From Enterococcus alishanensis (GTDB taxonomy: Bacteria; Bacillota; Bacilli; Lactobacillales; Enterococcaceae): a stretch of DNA of 64,000 nt. A program made the position numbers and the translations under genes. The notes beneath the pieces were generated by a model. It was not told the origin of the DNA. It saw nothing but the letters and a program-made list of their open reading frames with translations, and searched no databases. The stretch is from positions 558,001-622,000 of the forward strand of contig NZ_JAHUZB010000001.1 in assembly GCF_019218635.1 (NCBI RefSeq), given 5' to 3'. This document shows positions 53,579 to 61,610 of the stretch, piece by piece; within the stretch, counting starts at the first letter, position 1; the number at the start of each line of letters is the position of its first letter.

Positions 53579-54221
53579 AAATAAAATCATGCCTTCAATT
53601 TTCGGCGCGGACATTGGAAATATTCAAAATGATGTCAAACCGTTAATTGAGTTAGGAATTGAAATTTTACATGTAGATATGATGGATGGAAGCTTTGTAC
53701 CCAATATAGCATTTGGTCCGACACAAGTAGCGGATCTGAAAAAAATTCTGCCTTTTCAATTTGATGTTCACATGATGGTTGAAAATCCAGAAAAATTTAT
53801 CCCACAATTAGTTGACGCTGGCGTTGAATATATCAGTATTCATCAAGAAGCAACCGCGCACTTGTTAAGAGGAATTCAATTGATTAAAAAGCTTGGCGCA
53901 AAAGCTGGGGTCGTTTTAAATCCTGGTACGCCTATTGAAACAATTAATATGGTGTTGGATGAAATCGATTACGTGCTAATTATGACGGTAAATCCTGGAC
54001 TTGGCGGTCAAGCGCTGTATGCACCAATTTACAAAAAGATTGCTGCATTGAAGGAAATGATCGGTGATCGCCCAATTGACATTCAGGTTGATGGTGGCGT
54101 AAATAACGAAAACATTAAGGCTTGCGCTGAAGCAGGCGCAAATTGGTTTGTAGTAGGGTCTTATATGTTTTCAGGAGCTGCGGCTGATAGGTTGGCAACA
54201 CTAGAAAATGCATTAAAGTAA
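53571..54221 (+). CDS. ribulose-phosphate 3-epimerase family protein
   Basis: A 216-residue TIM barrel with all landmarks of pentulose-5-phosphate 3-epimerases: PSIFGADIGN at the start (usually PSILSAD), HVDMMDGSFVPN near 34 (metal ligands and catalytic Asp), DVHMMVENPE near 66, MTVNPGLGGQ near 140 and IQVDGGVNNENI near 173 (second catalytic Asp). It converts D-ribulose 5-phosphate and D-xylulose 5-phosphate. The start is TTG at 53571 with AAAGGAG about 10 bases upstream. The altered first motif suggests a specialised, non-housekeeping copy. Confidence 0.9.
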   Translation: MVKNKIMPSIFGADIGNIQNDVKPLIELGIEILHVDMMDGSFVPNIAFGPTQVADLKKILPFQFDVHMMVENPEKFIPQLVDAGVEYISIHQEATAHLLRGIQLIKKLGAKAGVVLNPGTPIETINMVLDEIDYVLIMTVNPGLGGQALYAPIYKKIAALKEMIGDRPIDIQVDGGVNNENIKACAEAGANWFVVGSYMFSGAAADRLATLENALK

Positions 54222-54237
54222 GGAGATTGTCAGATAA

Positions 54238-55314
54238 ATGAGATCGTTAAAACTATATGGAAAACAAGACTTACGATTTGAAGAAGCAGATAAACCAGTA
54301 TTAGAAAAAGATACAGATGTCATTATCAAAGTAAAAGCGGTAGGAATTTGCGGATCAGATTTATCACGCTATAAAAAATTGGGACCATACGTTGAAGGGA
54401 TGGTTTGGGGACACGAGTTTTCAGGAGAAGTCGTTGAAACAGGTTCTGAAGTCAAACATGTCTCAATTGGTGATCGTGTAGCAGGTGCACCGTGCTTTAC
54501 TTGTGCAGATTTGGATGTTGAAGAAGAATGCCATTACTGCAAAAAGTCGGAGTTCGCTCGTTGTGAAAACTTGACTGTCATTGGAGCACGTCATGGTGGC
54601 GCATATGCGGAATACATTCGATTACCTGAAAAAAATTGTGTACCGATCCCTGATTCTGTTGATTATGAATCAGCAGCGATGATCGAGCCTTCTGCTGTAG
54701 TCGTACACGCATACTATCGTACAAACTTGACGGCTGGTGACACTGTAGTAGTAGTTGGCTGCGGAAATATTGGCTTACTATCGATCAAATTTGCGAAGAT
54801 TTTTGGAGCAACAAAGATTATCGCAGTAGATATTGCAGATGAAGCGTTAGAAATGGCAAAAGAAGCAGGTGCTTCTCACACAATCAACTCTTTGAAAGAA
54901 GATACACTTGAAGCCATTGGAAAATATACTGATGGATTAATGTCCGATATCGTTGTTGAGTCTGCTGGATCACCAATTACTTCAGCACAAGTGTTTGCTT
55001 ATGCTAAAAAAGGTGGTGGAGTAGTCTTCATGGGTATACCTTACGCAGATATCATGATTGAACGCTTCTATTTTGAAAAGATTGTACGCAGTGAGTTGAA
55101 TGTTTGGGGAGCTTGGAGTTGTGTTTCAGCACCTTTCCCAGGCAAGGAATGGCACACTATCATGGCACTTTTAGAGAATGGACAATTAGAACTGAAATCG
55201 ATGATTACTCATAAGTTGAAACTCTCTGATGGTCCAGAAATATTCGATACAGTTACTCATAAAAAACCAGAAGATAACTTCGGAAAAATTATGTTTTTCC
55301 CTGAAGAAGCTTAG
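54238..55314 (+). CDS. zinc-dependent polyol-phosphate dehydrogenase (galactitol-1-phosphate dehydrogenase type)
   Basis: A 358-residue medium-chain dehydrogenase. The catalytic zinc site is GICGSDLSRYK near residue 38 and WGHEFSGEV near 58. The structural zinc cysteines lie in CFTCADLDVEEECHYCKK near 85-105. The NAD(P) fold has VVGCGNIGLLSI near 173. It oxidises the phosphorylated sugar alcohol delivered by the PTS to a ketose phosphate. Its nearest known class is galactitol-1-phosphate 5-dehydrogenase; with an epimerase beside it a pentitol 5-phosphate is an equally good substrate. Confidence 0.88.
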   Translation: MRSLKLYGKQDLRFEEADKPVLEKDTDVIIKVKAVGICGSDLSRYKKLGPYVEGMVWGHEFSGEVVETGSEVKHVSIGDRVAGAPCFTCADLDVEEECHYCKKSEFARCENLTVIGARHGGAYAEYIRLPEKNCVPIPDSVDYESAAMIEPSAVVVHAYYRTNLTAGDTVVVVGCGNIGLLSIKFAKIFGATKIIAVDIADEALEMAKEAGASHTINSLKEDTLEAIGKYTDGLMSDIVVESAGSPITSAQVFAYAKKGGGVVFMGIPYADIMIERFYFEKIVRSELNVWGAWSCVSAPFPGKEWHTIMALLENGQLELKSMITHKLKLSDGPEIFDTVTHKKPEDNFGKIMFFPEEA

Positions 55315-55336
55315 GAAACGGGAAGGAAGAAAGAAG

Positions 55337-55630
55337 ATGAATAGAAAAAGAATTTATGTATGCTGTGGAACAGGGATCGCTACTTCAACAGTTATTGTTA
55401 AAAAAGTTTCAGAGTTTTTAGATGAAAATAAAGTTCCCTATGACATTAGCCAATGTATTGTTTCAGATGTCCCTTCAAAAGTCGCAAATAAAAAGCCAGA
55501 TGTTGTCATTAGTTCGACGACAATTTCGGCTGATCTAGGAGAGGTGCCTGTTGTATTAGGGCGTTCATTCCTAACTGGGATCGGTAAAGAGAAGACGAAG
55601 CAGGAAATCAGAGAGATTCTAGGATTCTAA
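55337..55630 (+). CDS. PTS EIIB component, galactitol family
   Basis: A 97-residue EIIB starting MNRKRIYVCCGTGIATSTVI. The cysteine in the CCGTGIATST loop is phosphorylated. The VSDVPSKVANKKPDVVISST segment is typical of galactitol-family EIIB. The ATG at 55337 was chosen because GGAAGAAAG precedes it; a frame that runs back into the dehydrogenase gene is not real. Confidence 0.92.
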   Translation: MNRKRIYVCCGTGIATSTVIVKKVSEFLDENKVPYDISQCIVSDVPSKVANKKPDVVISSTTISADLGEVPVVLGRSFLTGIGKEKTKQEIREILGF

Positions 55631-55648
55631 TTATAGGGAGGAAAAAAG

Positions 55649-56911
55649 ATGTCAGTTGTTTTTGACTTTTTTAAATACATCATCGACTTAGGTGTTAGTG
55701 TAATGATGCCAATCATCATTACTATCTTAGGGGTTGTTTTTGGTAGAAAACTGTCTGTATCATTTAAAGCTGGATTAACAGTAGGTATTGGCTTTATTGG
55801 GATCAATGTGATGTCCGGGGTTATGATGAATGCAATCACTCCGGTGACTAAAGCATTGGTTGAACGGTATAACTTTAGTTTAACGGCTACAGATATTGGT
55901 TGGGGAATTGGTTCATCAATTGCATGGGGAACGCCCGTTGTTCCTTTTGTATTTATTGCGATTATTGCAACAAATATTATCATGCTGATGTTTAATTTAA
56001 CTAAAACAATGGACGTTGATATTTGGAATTATTGGCAACCATTATTTATCGCAAGTGCGTTGTATTTAACCACTGGCAGCATGATACTGGCGGTTTTAAG
56101 TGCTGTTATCAATATGGCAATCATCTTCAAATTAGCCGATTGGACGCAGAAAGATGTTTCAGAAGTATTGGGGCTAGAAGGTATTTCTCTACCAGCTTTG
56201 CAAACAACCGGTTGGGCGGTTTTGGGTTATCCGATGAACTGGTTATTAGATAAAATTCCAGGTATCAATAAAATTAATTGGACAACAGAAAAAATTCAGC
56301 AAAGACTGGGAATTTTCGGGGAACCAATGATGATGGGTTTAATTATTGGTGGTCTTTTATCTGCGGTAGCTGGTATGTCAGTAGCTGATATTTTAACAAC
56401 AGCAGTATCAATAGCTGCGTCATTAGTTCTGATCCCAAGAATGGTTTCCTTATTGATGGATGGGCTAATCGTGATCTCTGAAGCTGCACAAGAATTTATG
56501 GAAAAACGATTTGAAGGTCGGGAAATTCATATCGGGTTAGATGCTGCTTTAGGAATTGGTCATCCATTTGTGTTATCGTTAGGTCTACTAATGATTCCGA
56601 TTACTTTAGTATTGGCATTTATTTTACCAGGTAATAAAACAATGCCTTTAGCAGATTTAACAGCTTTGCCGTTCTATATGATCTTTGCAATTCTGCCGTC
56701 TAAGGGAAACTTGTTTAGAGGGGTAATTACAGGGATCTTTATTGCAGCCATAACTTTATATATTTCTGGTATTGCGGCTCCGATTATGACAGGTTTAGCT
56801 GCTGATATTGGCTATCAAATTCCCGGTGGTGCAACAGAAATTACTTCATTGGCAGTCGGAACACAATGGTATTCATGGATCGTTTACTATGTGTTGAGTT
56901 TACTTTCTTAA
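55649..56911 (+). CDS. PTS EIIC permease, galactitol family
   Basis: A 420-residue multispan permease of the EIIC-GAT family with about ten membrane segments. FKAGLTVGIGFIGINVM near residue 38 and GLDAALGIGHPFVLS near 298 are family landmarks. It carries and phosphorylates its sugar alcohol together with EIIA and EIIB. It is the last gene of the operon, followed by a strong terminator. Confidence 0.93.
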   Translation: MSVVFDFFKYIIDLGVSVMMPIIITILGVVFGRKLSVSFKAGLTVGIGFIGINVMSGVMMNAITPVTKALVERYNFSLTATDIGWGIGSSIAWGTPVVPFVFIAIIATNIIMLMFNLTKTMDVDIWNYWQPLFIASALYLTTGSMILAVLSAVINMAIIFKLADWTQKDVSEVLGLEGISLPALQTTGWAVLGYPMNWLLDKIPGINKINWTTEKIQQRLGIFGEPMMMGLIIGGLLSAVAGMSVADILTTAVSIAASLVLIPRMVSLLMDGLIVISEAAQEFMEKRFEGREIHIGLDAALGIGHPFVLSLGLLMIPITLVLAFILPGNKTMPLADLTALPFYMIFAILPSKGNLFRGVITGIFIAAITLYISGIAAPIMTGLAADIGYQIPGGATEITSLAVGTQWYSWIVYYVLSLLS

Positions 56912-56922
56912 AAAAATTAACA

Positions 56923-56970
56923 AAAAAATCCAGCCATTGCTCGTCTTGAGACAATAGCTGGATTTTTTTT
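56923..56970 (+). terminator. terminator of the PTS operon
   Basis: AAATCCAGCCATTG and CAATAGCTGGATTT pair with one mismatch around TCGTCTTGAGA, followed by eight T. Confidence 0.93.
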
Positions 56971-57004
56971 GATTAATTTTGAAAATAGTATCAGATTTTT
57001 CCAT

Positions 57005-57652
57005 TTAAGAGATCAAGCCGCTCTCAAAGATGATGTAAAGGCCTAATGCAATAAATACCAAAGGAATCGCGATATGTTTGTATTTTTCTAGCTGCCGTTT
57101 GATAAAAGGGAAGTTTGCTAACTTGTATCCTAAAAAACACCAAAAGGCAATCATTATTGAAAAGATGATTATTGTAATAACTAGTTGACCAAGTGAATAT
57201 CGGCTGAATAAAGGAATGTAAATACCAATATTATCCGCACCATTTGCGATAGTGACGAACATAACTTTTAGAATTTGAGGACGAATAATTCCTGTTAAAA
57301 TATTCTTATTGCCAACATTGTCCACAGTTATCTGGGTTTCCACTCTTTCTTTGTCATCTTCAGAAGAGACCGCATTTTTAGACTCTTTTTTATGATCAAT
57401 CAAGGATTTTATGCCAAGAATAATAGGAATAAAACCTAGCAACCCCAGTTTATCCGAAGAAAAAAAGCTCAAACCATATGAAGCAATAATGCTGATTAAT
57501 ACTAATAGTCCAATACCAAGGTATTGTCCAAACACGACGTCAGTCTTTTTTACTTTGCTTCCAATCTGCGAAAAAAATATCGTTAGGACAAAAATATCAT
57601 CAAGATTAGTACTGACAAAAGAAACTATATTCGTAATTATTAATGCGGTCAT
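57005..57652 (-). CDS. cadD: CadD-family metal (cadmium) resistance transporter
   Basis: A 215-residue membrane protein with about six segments. The start TALIITNIVSFVSTNLDDIF with the NLDD motif, and the later NGADNIGIYIPLF near residue 140, are marks of the CadD family in the LysE exporter group. A charged loop (about 90-115) separates the halves. It exports Cd2+ or related ions. GGGAGGAGA stands before the ATG. The long leader looks like a metal riboswitch ending in a terminator, so expression is probably induced by metal at the RNA level. Confidence 0.88.
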   Translation of the reverse strand: MTALIITNIVSFVSTNLDDIFVLTIFFSQIGSKVKKTDVVFGQYLGIGLLVLISIIASYGLSFFSSDKLGLLGFIPIILGIKSLIDHKKESKNAVSSEDDKERVETQITVDNVGNKNILTGIIRPQILKVMFVTIANGADNIGIYIPLFSRYSLGQLVITIIIFSIMIAFWCFLGYKLANFPFIKRQLEKYKHIAIPLVFIALGLYIIFESGLIS

Positions 57653-57666
57653 TTATTCTCCTCCCA

Positions 57667-57833
57667 AACAAAAAAACCTATGCACACAAAAATATTGTGT
57701 GTATAGGCTTACTATTCCAGTTCTAACAACGAAGTTTCGAAGTTGACTTTGATACTAAAAATTAGTATGAACTGCCCCCGCCCTATACGGTTAGGGATAT
57801 TTTAGCATACATATCAAAAGAGATGCCAGTCCC
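57667..57833 (-). promoter_or_regulatory. probable czcD (NiCo) riboswitch with terminator, upstream of cadD
   Basis: On the minus strand the leader has GGGACTGGCA (57833-57824), a CCCTA..TAGGG hairpin, GGGCGGGGGCAGT (about 57786-57774), a TACTAA..TTAGTA hairpin, a CAACTTCGAAACTTCGTTG element and AGAACTGG (about 57725-57717). The paired GG-rich internal loops with ACTGGCA and GGGGGCAGT fit the czcD/NiCo riboswitch, which sits before metal exporters and responds to divalent metals (Ni/Co, or Fe(II) in later work). A terminator (CCTATACACACA / TGTGTGCATAGG, then T7) at 57708-57667 is the expression platform. The family call is from memory of the motif and needs a covariance search. Confidence 0.5.
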
Positions 57834-57858
57834 ACTTTCCAAATAGAGGGTCCTATTT

Positions 57859-58059
57859 TTATATATCAATAATATTCAGTTCTGTCTCCTCAATGATAAA
57901 AACTTTTTTGTTCTCATTAAAGGGCATCAAGGTGTTATCACTTTTCGGTTTGACTGTAATAATTGGGACGATAGCATCTCCGATATTAGTTGATATATCT
58001 GAATATTCAATAAATAGATCGTTAGTCAATGCTTTAAAAATGTCTGACTTCCGTGTCAA
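57859..58059 (-). CDS. small hypothetical protein
   Basis: A 66-residue frame starting with TTG at 58059 behind a very strong GGAGGAGAGG. It reads TRKSDIFKALTNDLFIEYSD at the start and ends FIIEETELNIIDI. It is soluble and of no known family. The RBS supports a true gene, or the remains of one, upstream of the riboswitch. A plus-strand frame over the same bases has no RBS. Confidence 0.4.
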   Translation of the reverse strand: MTRKSDIFKALTNDLFIEYSDISTNIGDAIVPIITVKPKSDNTLMPFNENKKVFIIEETELNIIDI

Positions 58060-58428
58060 TCCTCTCCTCCAAATAATATAAGTTCAATTAAATTATCTAG
58101 AAAAATTACTGATTAACGTACAGAAAAATGCAACGATAAAAAATTAAGTAAGGTCAATCGCGTCTTTAAATTTTTTTTTTCGGCAACTTTTTTTATTGAC
58201 GATTTTTTAAAATGAACTTAGGCACGTCATAAATTATAAATTCCTTTTGGTGTTTTTTAAAGCAATCTGAGCCATGAAGAGATAGGTCAAAAAAAACAAA
58301 GGAGAAGTATAAAGGCTAGTATATTTTAACTTTATTTAACTACGATAATAGCAGAAATTAAACCATCTAATCGAGTTGGTTTCAAAATGTGTATTTCTTC
58401 TAATTTATTTTGTAGGAGGGAAATTTTT
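58060..58428. other. gene-free AT-rich stretch
   Basis: These 369 bases hold no convincing gene. An AAAGGAGAAG near 58300 looks like an orphan RBS without a following start codon. TTGACG at 58196 has no matching -10. The end contains TTTCAAAATG, also found in the terminator at 59600. The RBS TAGGAGGG of the next gene is at 58414. Confidence 0.5.
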
Positions 58429-58902
58429 ATGTCAATTGATAAAGAAAAATTAATTATCTATCAACTCATGCAAGAAATAATTGAAGAAAGGAGAGAATTA
58501 TCTAAACAGTATTATGATTTAAAAATAAAACTCGATCAATTTGAGGGAAAAGAAACTTGTACTTCTAAACTATCCAAATCCTCTCTTACAAATTTAGATA
58601 GAGAAAAAATTAAGCAACAGGACTACTTTTATAAAAAAAATAAAACACAACATTATAATTCATTTGAAAGAACTTCAAGAACCGTTGTATCAATTTTAAA
58701 GCAATCTCCAATACCATTAAGTAACAAACAGATTTTAGACAAGCTAACTACGGAATATGAGCTTTCTATCACACTTGAGAATTTAACATCCAACATTCTA
58801 CCTAAAATGATTAATGAACGTTCACTACCAATTCAGAGAGCTCAACGTGGATATTGGCAATACAAGTTATTAAGTAAAGAAGGGAGCTCGGCCAATGACT
58901 GA
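58429..58902 (+). CDS. putative winged-helix regulator
   Basis: A 157-residue protein. An N-terminal coiled coil (about residues 5-45) precedes a C-terminal winged-helix-like domain (about 80-150: RTVVSILKQSPIPLSNKQIL, LTSNILPKMINERSL, GYWQYKL). This resembles HARE-HTH/MarR-like modules but is not assigned. The ATG at 58429 was chosen with TAGGAGGG upstream. It overlaps the next gene by 8 bases and probably forms a regulatory pair with it. Confidence 0.65.
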   Translation: MSIDKEKLIIYQLMQEIIEERRELSKQYYDLKIKLDQFEGKETCTSKLSKSSLTNLDREKIKQQDYFYKKNKTQHYNSFERTSRTVVSILKQSPIPLSNKQILDKLTTEYELSITLENLTSNILPKMINERSLPIQRAQRGYWQYKLLSKEGSSAND

Positions 58903-59290
58903 AATGGATATAACATATATTTTTATTCGATATATATCAGTGATCATAAGGAGACAGGCAAGAGCGTTTTATTATAAATATGATAGAGTTTTTTACTACG
59001 AGAACAAAGAATTCATTGAAAATATTGAGATTGAAAATGAAACGAGTGAAAGTAGTTTAAATCAGCCAAGTACTTTTTATAGAAATATTGAAGAAAAATT
59101 ATCTTATCAAGAACTGTTGCTTGAAGGGTTAAATTTACTTGATGATACAGAAAAAAAAATAATATTTGATAAATTTTTAAAACAGCGATCAGATGCTGAT
59201 ATAGGAAAGGAGTATTCAGTTAGCAGCCAAATGATTTCAAAGAAGAAAAGGAAGATCCTTGGTAAATTAAAAAGCTTTTTTCCCGCTTGA
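58895..59290 (+). CDS. sigma-factor-like regulator (Tn916 Orf7 type)
   Basis: A 131-residue protein with a sigma region 4-like C terminus: LLDDTEKKIIFDKFLKQRSDADIGKEYSVSSQMISKKKRKIL. Tn916 Orf7 has the same size and plan and activates transcription of excision and transfer genes. The start lies inside the preceding gene behind GAAGGGAG. Confidence 0.8.
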   Translation: MTEMDITYIFIRYISVIIRRQARAFYYKYDRVFYYENKEFIENIEIENETSESSLNQPSTFYRNIEEKLSYQELLLEGLNLLDDTEKKIIFDKFLKQRSDADIGKEYSVSSQMISKKKRKILGKLKSFFPA

Positions 59291-59360
59291 TTTGTGATCT
59301 TCGTAACAAATCTCCGCCAGGAAATACGGTAATGTGTATTTCTTTGACAGGGGTGATTTA

Positions 59361-59570
59361 ATGACTAGTAATCTAGTTCCTTTGATAAAAAAAGCTAAAT
59401 CAGGTGATGAAAGCGCAATGGCATCTCTTTATGAATCTTTCAAACCATTACTCTTAAGTAATGCAACTGCCACATCCAAAAATTTTAATCATGATTGCTA
59501 CCAAGAATTATCATTACAATTTATTCTTGCGGTTCAAGCTTTTGATTTAGAAAAATATTTAGACGAATAG
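59361..59570 (+). CDS. helix-turn-helix regulator (Tn916 Orf8 type)
   Basis: A 69-residue protein starting MTSNLVPLIKKAKSGDESAM, with MASLYESFKPLLLSNA and CYQELSLQFILAVQAF, the N-terminal sigma-region-2-like pattern of Orf8-type conjugative transposon regulators. The ATG at 59361 was chosen with AGGGGTGA upstream. It works with the Orf7-like protein in Tn916. A perfect terminator follows. Confidence 0.78.
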   Translation: MTSNLVPLIKKAKSGDESAMASLYESFKPLLLSNATATSKNFNHDCYQELSLQFILAVQAFDLEKYLDE

Positions 59571-59575
59571 TCAAT

Positions 59576-59618
59576 AAATCAAACATTTTGAAACTATTGG
59601 TTTCAAAATGTTTGATTT
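59576..59618 (+). terminator. terminator after the orf8-like gene
   Basis: AAATCAAACATTTTGAAAC (59576-59594) and GTTTCAAAATGTTTGATTT (59600-59618) are perfect 19-bp arms around TATTG. It works in either direction. Confidence 0.9.
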
Positions 59619-59697
59619 TATCTATTTATTTAGTGAAGGCGAAATATTGCCTCTAGTTCCTTGAAAACTGAATATTATACTTTTAAATTAAATGCTC

Positions 59698-59876
59698 TGT
59701 CATTTGAGCTATTGTGTAGTTTCGCCATGACCTTTAAGAGCGACTACAAGCTAACACAGAACCTGATTTTGGTGATTAGGTTGCAATGATGATGATAGAA
59801 GACAAACACTTCCGCAAGGCTCCCGTAGACTGAGGAGAGGTGAAAAACCTATGCGCTTTACCTAGAGCGATTTAAA
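59698..59876 (+). ncRNA. candidate structured RNA before xis
   Basis: This stretch is clearly richer in G and C than the AT-rich bases on both sides, and has no open frame. It can form consecutive hairpins: GTAGTTTCGC with GCGACTAC (59716-59748), AACCTGAT with ATTAGGTT (59760-59782), CTCC with GGAG (59820-59837) and CGCT with AGCG (59855-59869). The order suggests an RNA of about 180 bases or a folded 5' leader of xis-int. The family is unknown to me. Bases 59619-59697 before it and 59877-59998 after it are AT-rich; GTTCCTTGAAAACTGAAT near 59656 resembles an rRNA spacer sequence. Confidence 0.35.
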
Positions 59877-59998
59877 AGTGAAAGATTATGAAAAATTTTA
59901 GTTAGAAAAAATGAGATTTTTTAATTATAGATTGATTTAATAAAAGAAAAAATGTGGAGTGATCGGTAATCAGTTCAAGTTATAAAGAAACACAAATT

Positions 59999-60265
59999 AT
60001 GAATAGGCTAATCATTTTTATAGATGAATACACATCCACTCTTTTGAATTTAAATAAACTACCTTTGGTTTTAACTAATGAAGATTTAAAAAGAGAATTT
60101 CAAGTTAGCGACAGTACATTAAATAGATTAATTAAACTAGCAGATTTTCCTAATTGTTGGTACGGTATCCGTGGTCACTACTCAAGAGACCAAGTTATTG
60201 ATTGGTACCAAAAGAACGATTATGAAGATTTCAAAGATAAAATGCGGTTATTACGTTCTGTATAA
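59999..60265 (+). CDS. xis: excisionase
   Basis: An 88-residue protein with a MerR-like winged helix (about residues 25-60: LTNEDLKREFQVSDSTLNRLIK) and basic C terminus, right before the integrase, where Tn916 Xis lies. It should steer the integrase towards excision. The ATG at 59999 has no good RBS. The frame is open upstream to a TGA at 59960; a rare ATC at 59969 stands 9 bases after GGAG, so the true start may be non-AUG and 10 codons longer. Confidence 0.8.
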   Translation: MNRLIIFIDEYTSTLLNLNKLPLVLTNEDLKREFQVSDSTLNRLIKLADFPNCWYGIRGHYSRDQVIDWYQKNDYEDFKDKMRLLRSV

Positions 60266-60374
60266 CCTTCATAATTGAAAGGAGATGCTTTATAATGTTA
60301 AGTATAGAGAATATAGTAGTTATGCTTTTGCTTTCCAGAAAAGCAGCCTCCTTTAAATAGAGGGGGGAAACGTA

Positions 60375-61556
60375 ATGGTAGAAACAAAAGATCGTTTTAA
60401 AAAACATACTAGTTCTACGGGTGTTATTACTTGGTACTTTCAAGCATTTCGAACGACACGTAGAGGATTTAAAACAAAAAGGGAGGCACAATTAGCATTT
60501 CTTGAGCTAAAGAAAAATCGACAAAATAAAAAGAAATTTGTTAATTCGAATGAAAAATTTTCAGTCGTTGCAGATCAATGGTTTAAGTATTATAAATCAT
60601 TGAGAGAACAAAAGAACAGCACCTATGACAAACGTCATGACCTGATTGTTGTTCTCAAACGATGGATTGGTGAAAAGAAACTAGTCGAATTAACACCTGA
60701 TTTTTTAGAAGAGTTGATGTTTTCTTTGAAGGAAAAAGGAATTGATGGCTTTTCCAAAGGTTATTCAAAAAACTCCTTGTATTCATTAAGACAGACTTTG
60801 AACATGATTTTCAAATACTGTTTGAAAAGAGAGATATTGAATGACAACCCATTGACGAGAATTCGCATGCCTAAGTATCAAAAGAGTGTAAGTGAATTAA
60901 AAGAGACGCTGAATTCTTTGGATCAAAAATATCTTACGATTGATGAGCTCAGAATATTGTTGAATTATTCTATTGTCCATGAGGAGTTACCGCTGTCTAC
61001 ACTTTTTCATGTTCTGTTTTATACTGGATGCCGAATTAGTGAGGCATTGGCTTTGCAAGTTGAAGATATTGATTTTGAAAACAATGAGATTCTTTTTTAC
61101 AAGCAAACATCTGTAAGAGGAAAGCAAATGGATTTTAAAATCGAAACTACGAAGTCGATTAGTTCAGTAAGAAGAGTAGTAGTAACTGATTTAGTGATGG
61201 AGAAACTTCAACAACTTATTTCAGCTCTTGATAGTATGAGATCGCAATTCGTTTTTCGATCAAAAGAAAAATATCTTTTTGTTTATCTGGCTCCGTTCAA
61301 GAGAGGTATCCCATACCGTAGAGACTACGTAAATAATCACATCAAACGTTGCGTTGAACGTTGTGGAATTAACAAACCTTTTCATACACATCTTACCAGA
61401 CACACGATGGCTAGTTTAGTTGCTGAACATTGTAGCTGGGAAGTCTTGAAAGGAAGATTGGGCCACGCAGATAAGTCTACATCAGAGATTTATCGTCATC
61501 TAACATCGGATGAAAAATTGAAACCATTGAAGGCATTTGAAGCGTTGGAAAAGTAG
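60375..61556 (+). CDS. int: tyrosine integrase (Tn916 Int type)
   Basis: A 393-residue tyrosine recombinase. N-terminal arm-binding domain (about 8-65: FKKHTSSTGVITWYFQAF), SAM-like core-binding domain (about 68-170), catalytic domain from about 190 with Arg in GCRISEALALQ near 219, HLTRHT near 337, LGHADKST near 357 and nucleophile Tyr in EIYRHL near 371. All five catalytic residues are visible. It catalyses insertion and excision at the TATATCAA core. AGGGGGGAAA precedes the ATG. The attR follows 55 bases after the stop. Confidence 0.95.
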   Translation: MVETKDRFKKHTSSTGVITWYFQAFRTTRRGFKTKREAQLAFLELKKNRQNKKKFVNSNEKFSVVADQWFKYYKSLREQKNSTYDKRHDLIVVLKRWIGEKKLVELTPDFLEELMFSLKEKGIDGFSKGYSKNSLYSLRQTLNMIFKYCLKREILNDNPLTRIRMPKYQKSVSELKETLNSLDQKYLTIDELRILLNYSIVHEELPLSTLFHVLFYTGCRISEALALQVEDIDFENNEILFYKQTSVRGKQMDFKIETTKSISSVRRVVVTDLVMEKLQQLISALDSMRSQFVFRSKEKYLFVYLAPFKRGIPYRRDYVNNHIKRCVERCGINKPFHTHLTRHTMASLVAEHCSWEVLKGRLGHADKSTSEIYRHLTSDEKLKPLKAFEALEK

Positions 61557-61573
61557 AATATCCACCTTTTTAC

Positions 61574-61592
61574 TGTCGTCACGATGTAGTCA
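61574..61592. repeat. ICE right-end arm-site motifs
   Basis: TGTCGTCA (61574-61581) is the inverse of TGACGACA at 18838-18845, and ATGTAGTCA (61584-61592) repeats 18802-18810 directly. They lie inside the inferred right border and may bind integrase arms or Xis. Confidence 0.4.
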
Positions 61593-61610
61593 ACACAAAA
61601 TAAAAGGCTT

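Noticed and set aside
57893-58081. Plus-strand frame with a hydrophobic start
   Set aside because: It has no RBS, while the minus strand has a strong one for the overlapping frame.
22760-61556. Tetracycline or macrolide resistance genes as in Tn916/Tn1545
   Set aside because: No tet(M)-, erm- or aph-like sequence occurs among the cargo genes.
18802-61592. ATGTAGTCA repeats (18802 and 61584) as the att core
   Set aside because: They lie inside the TATATCAA repeats, and joining at TATATCAA restores a 9-bp hairpin behind rplS, which this alternative does not explain. They are kept as possible arm sites.
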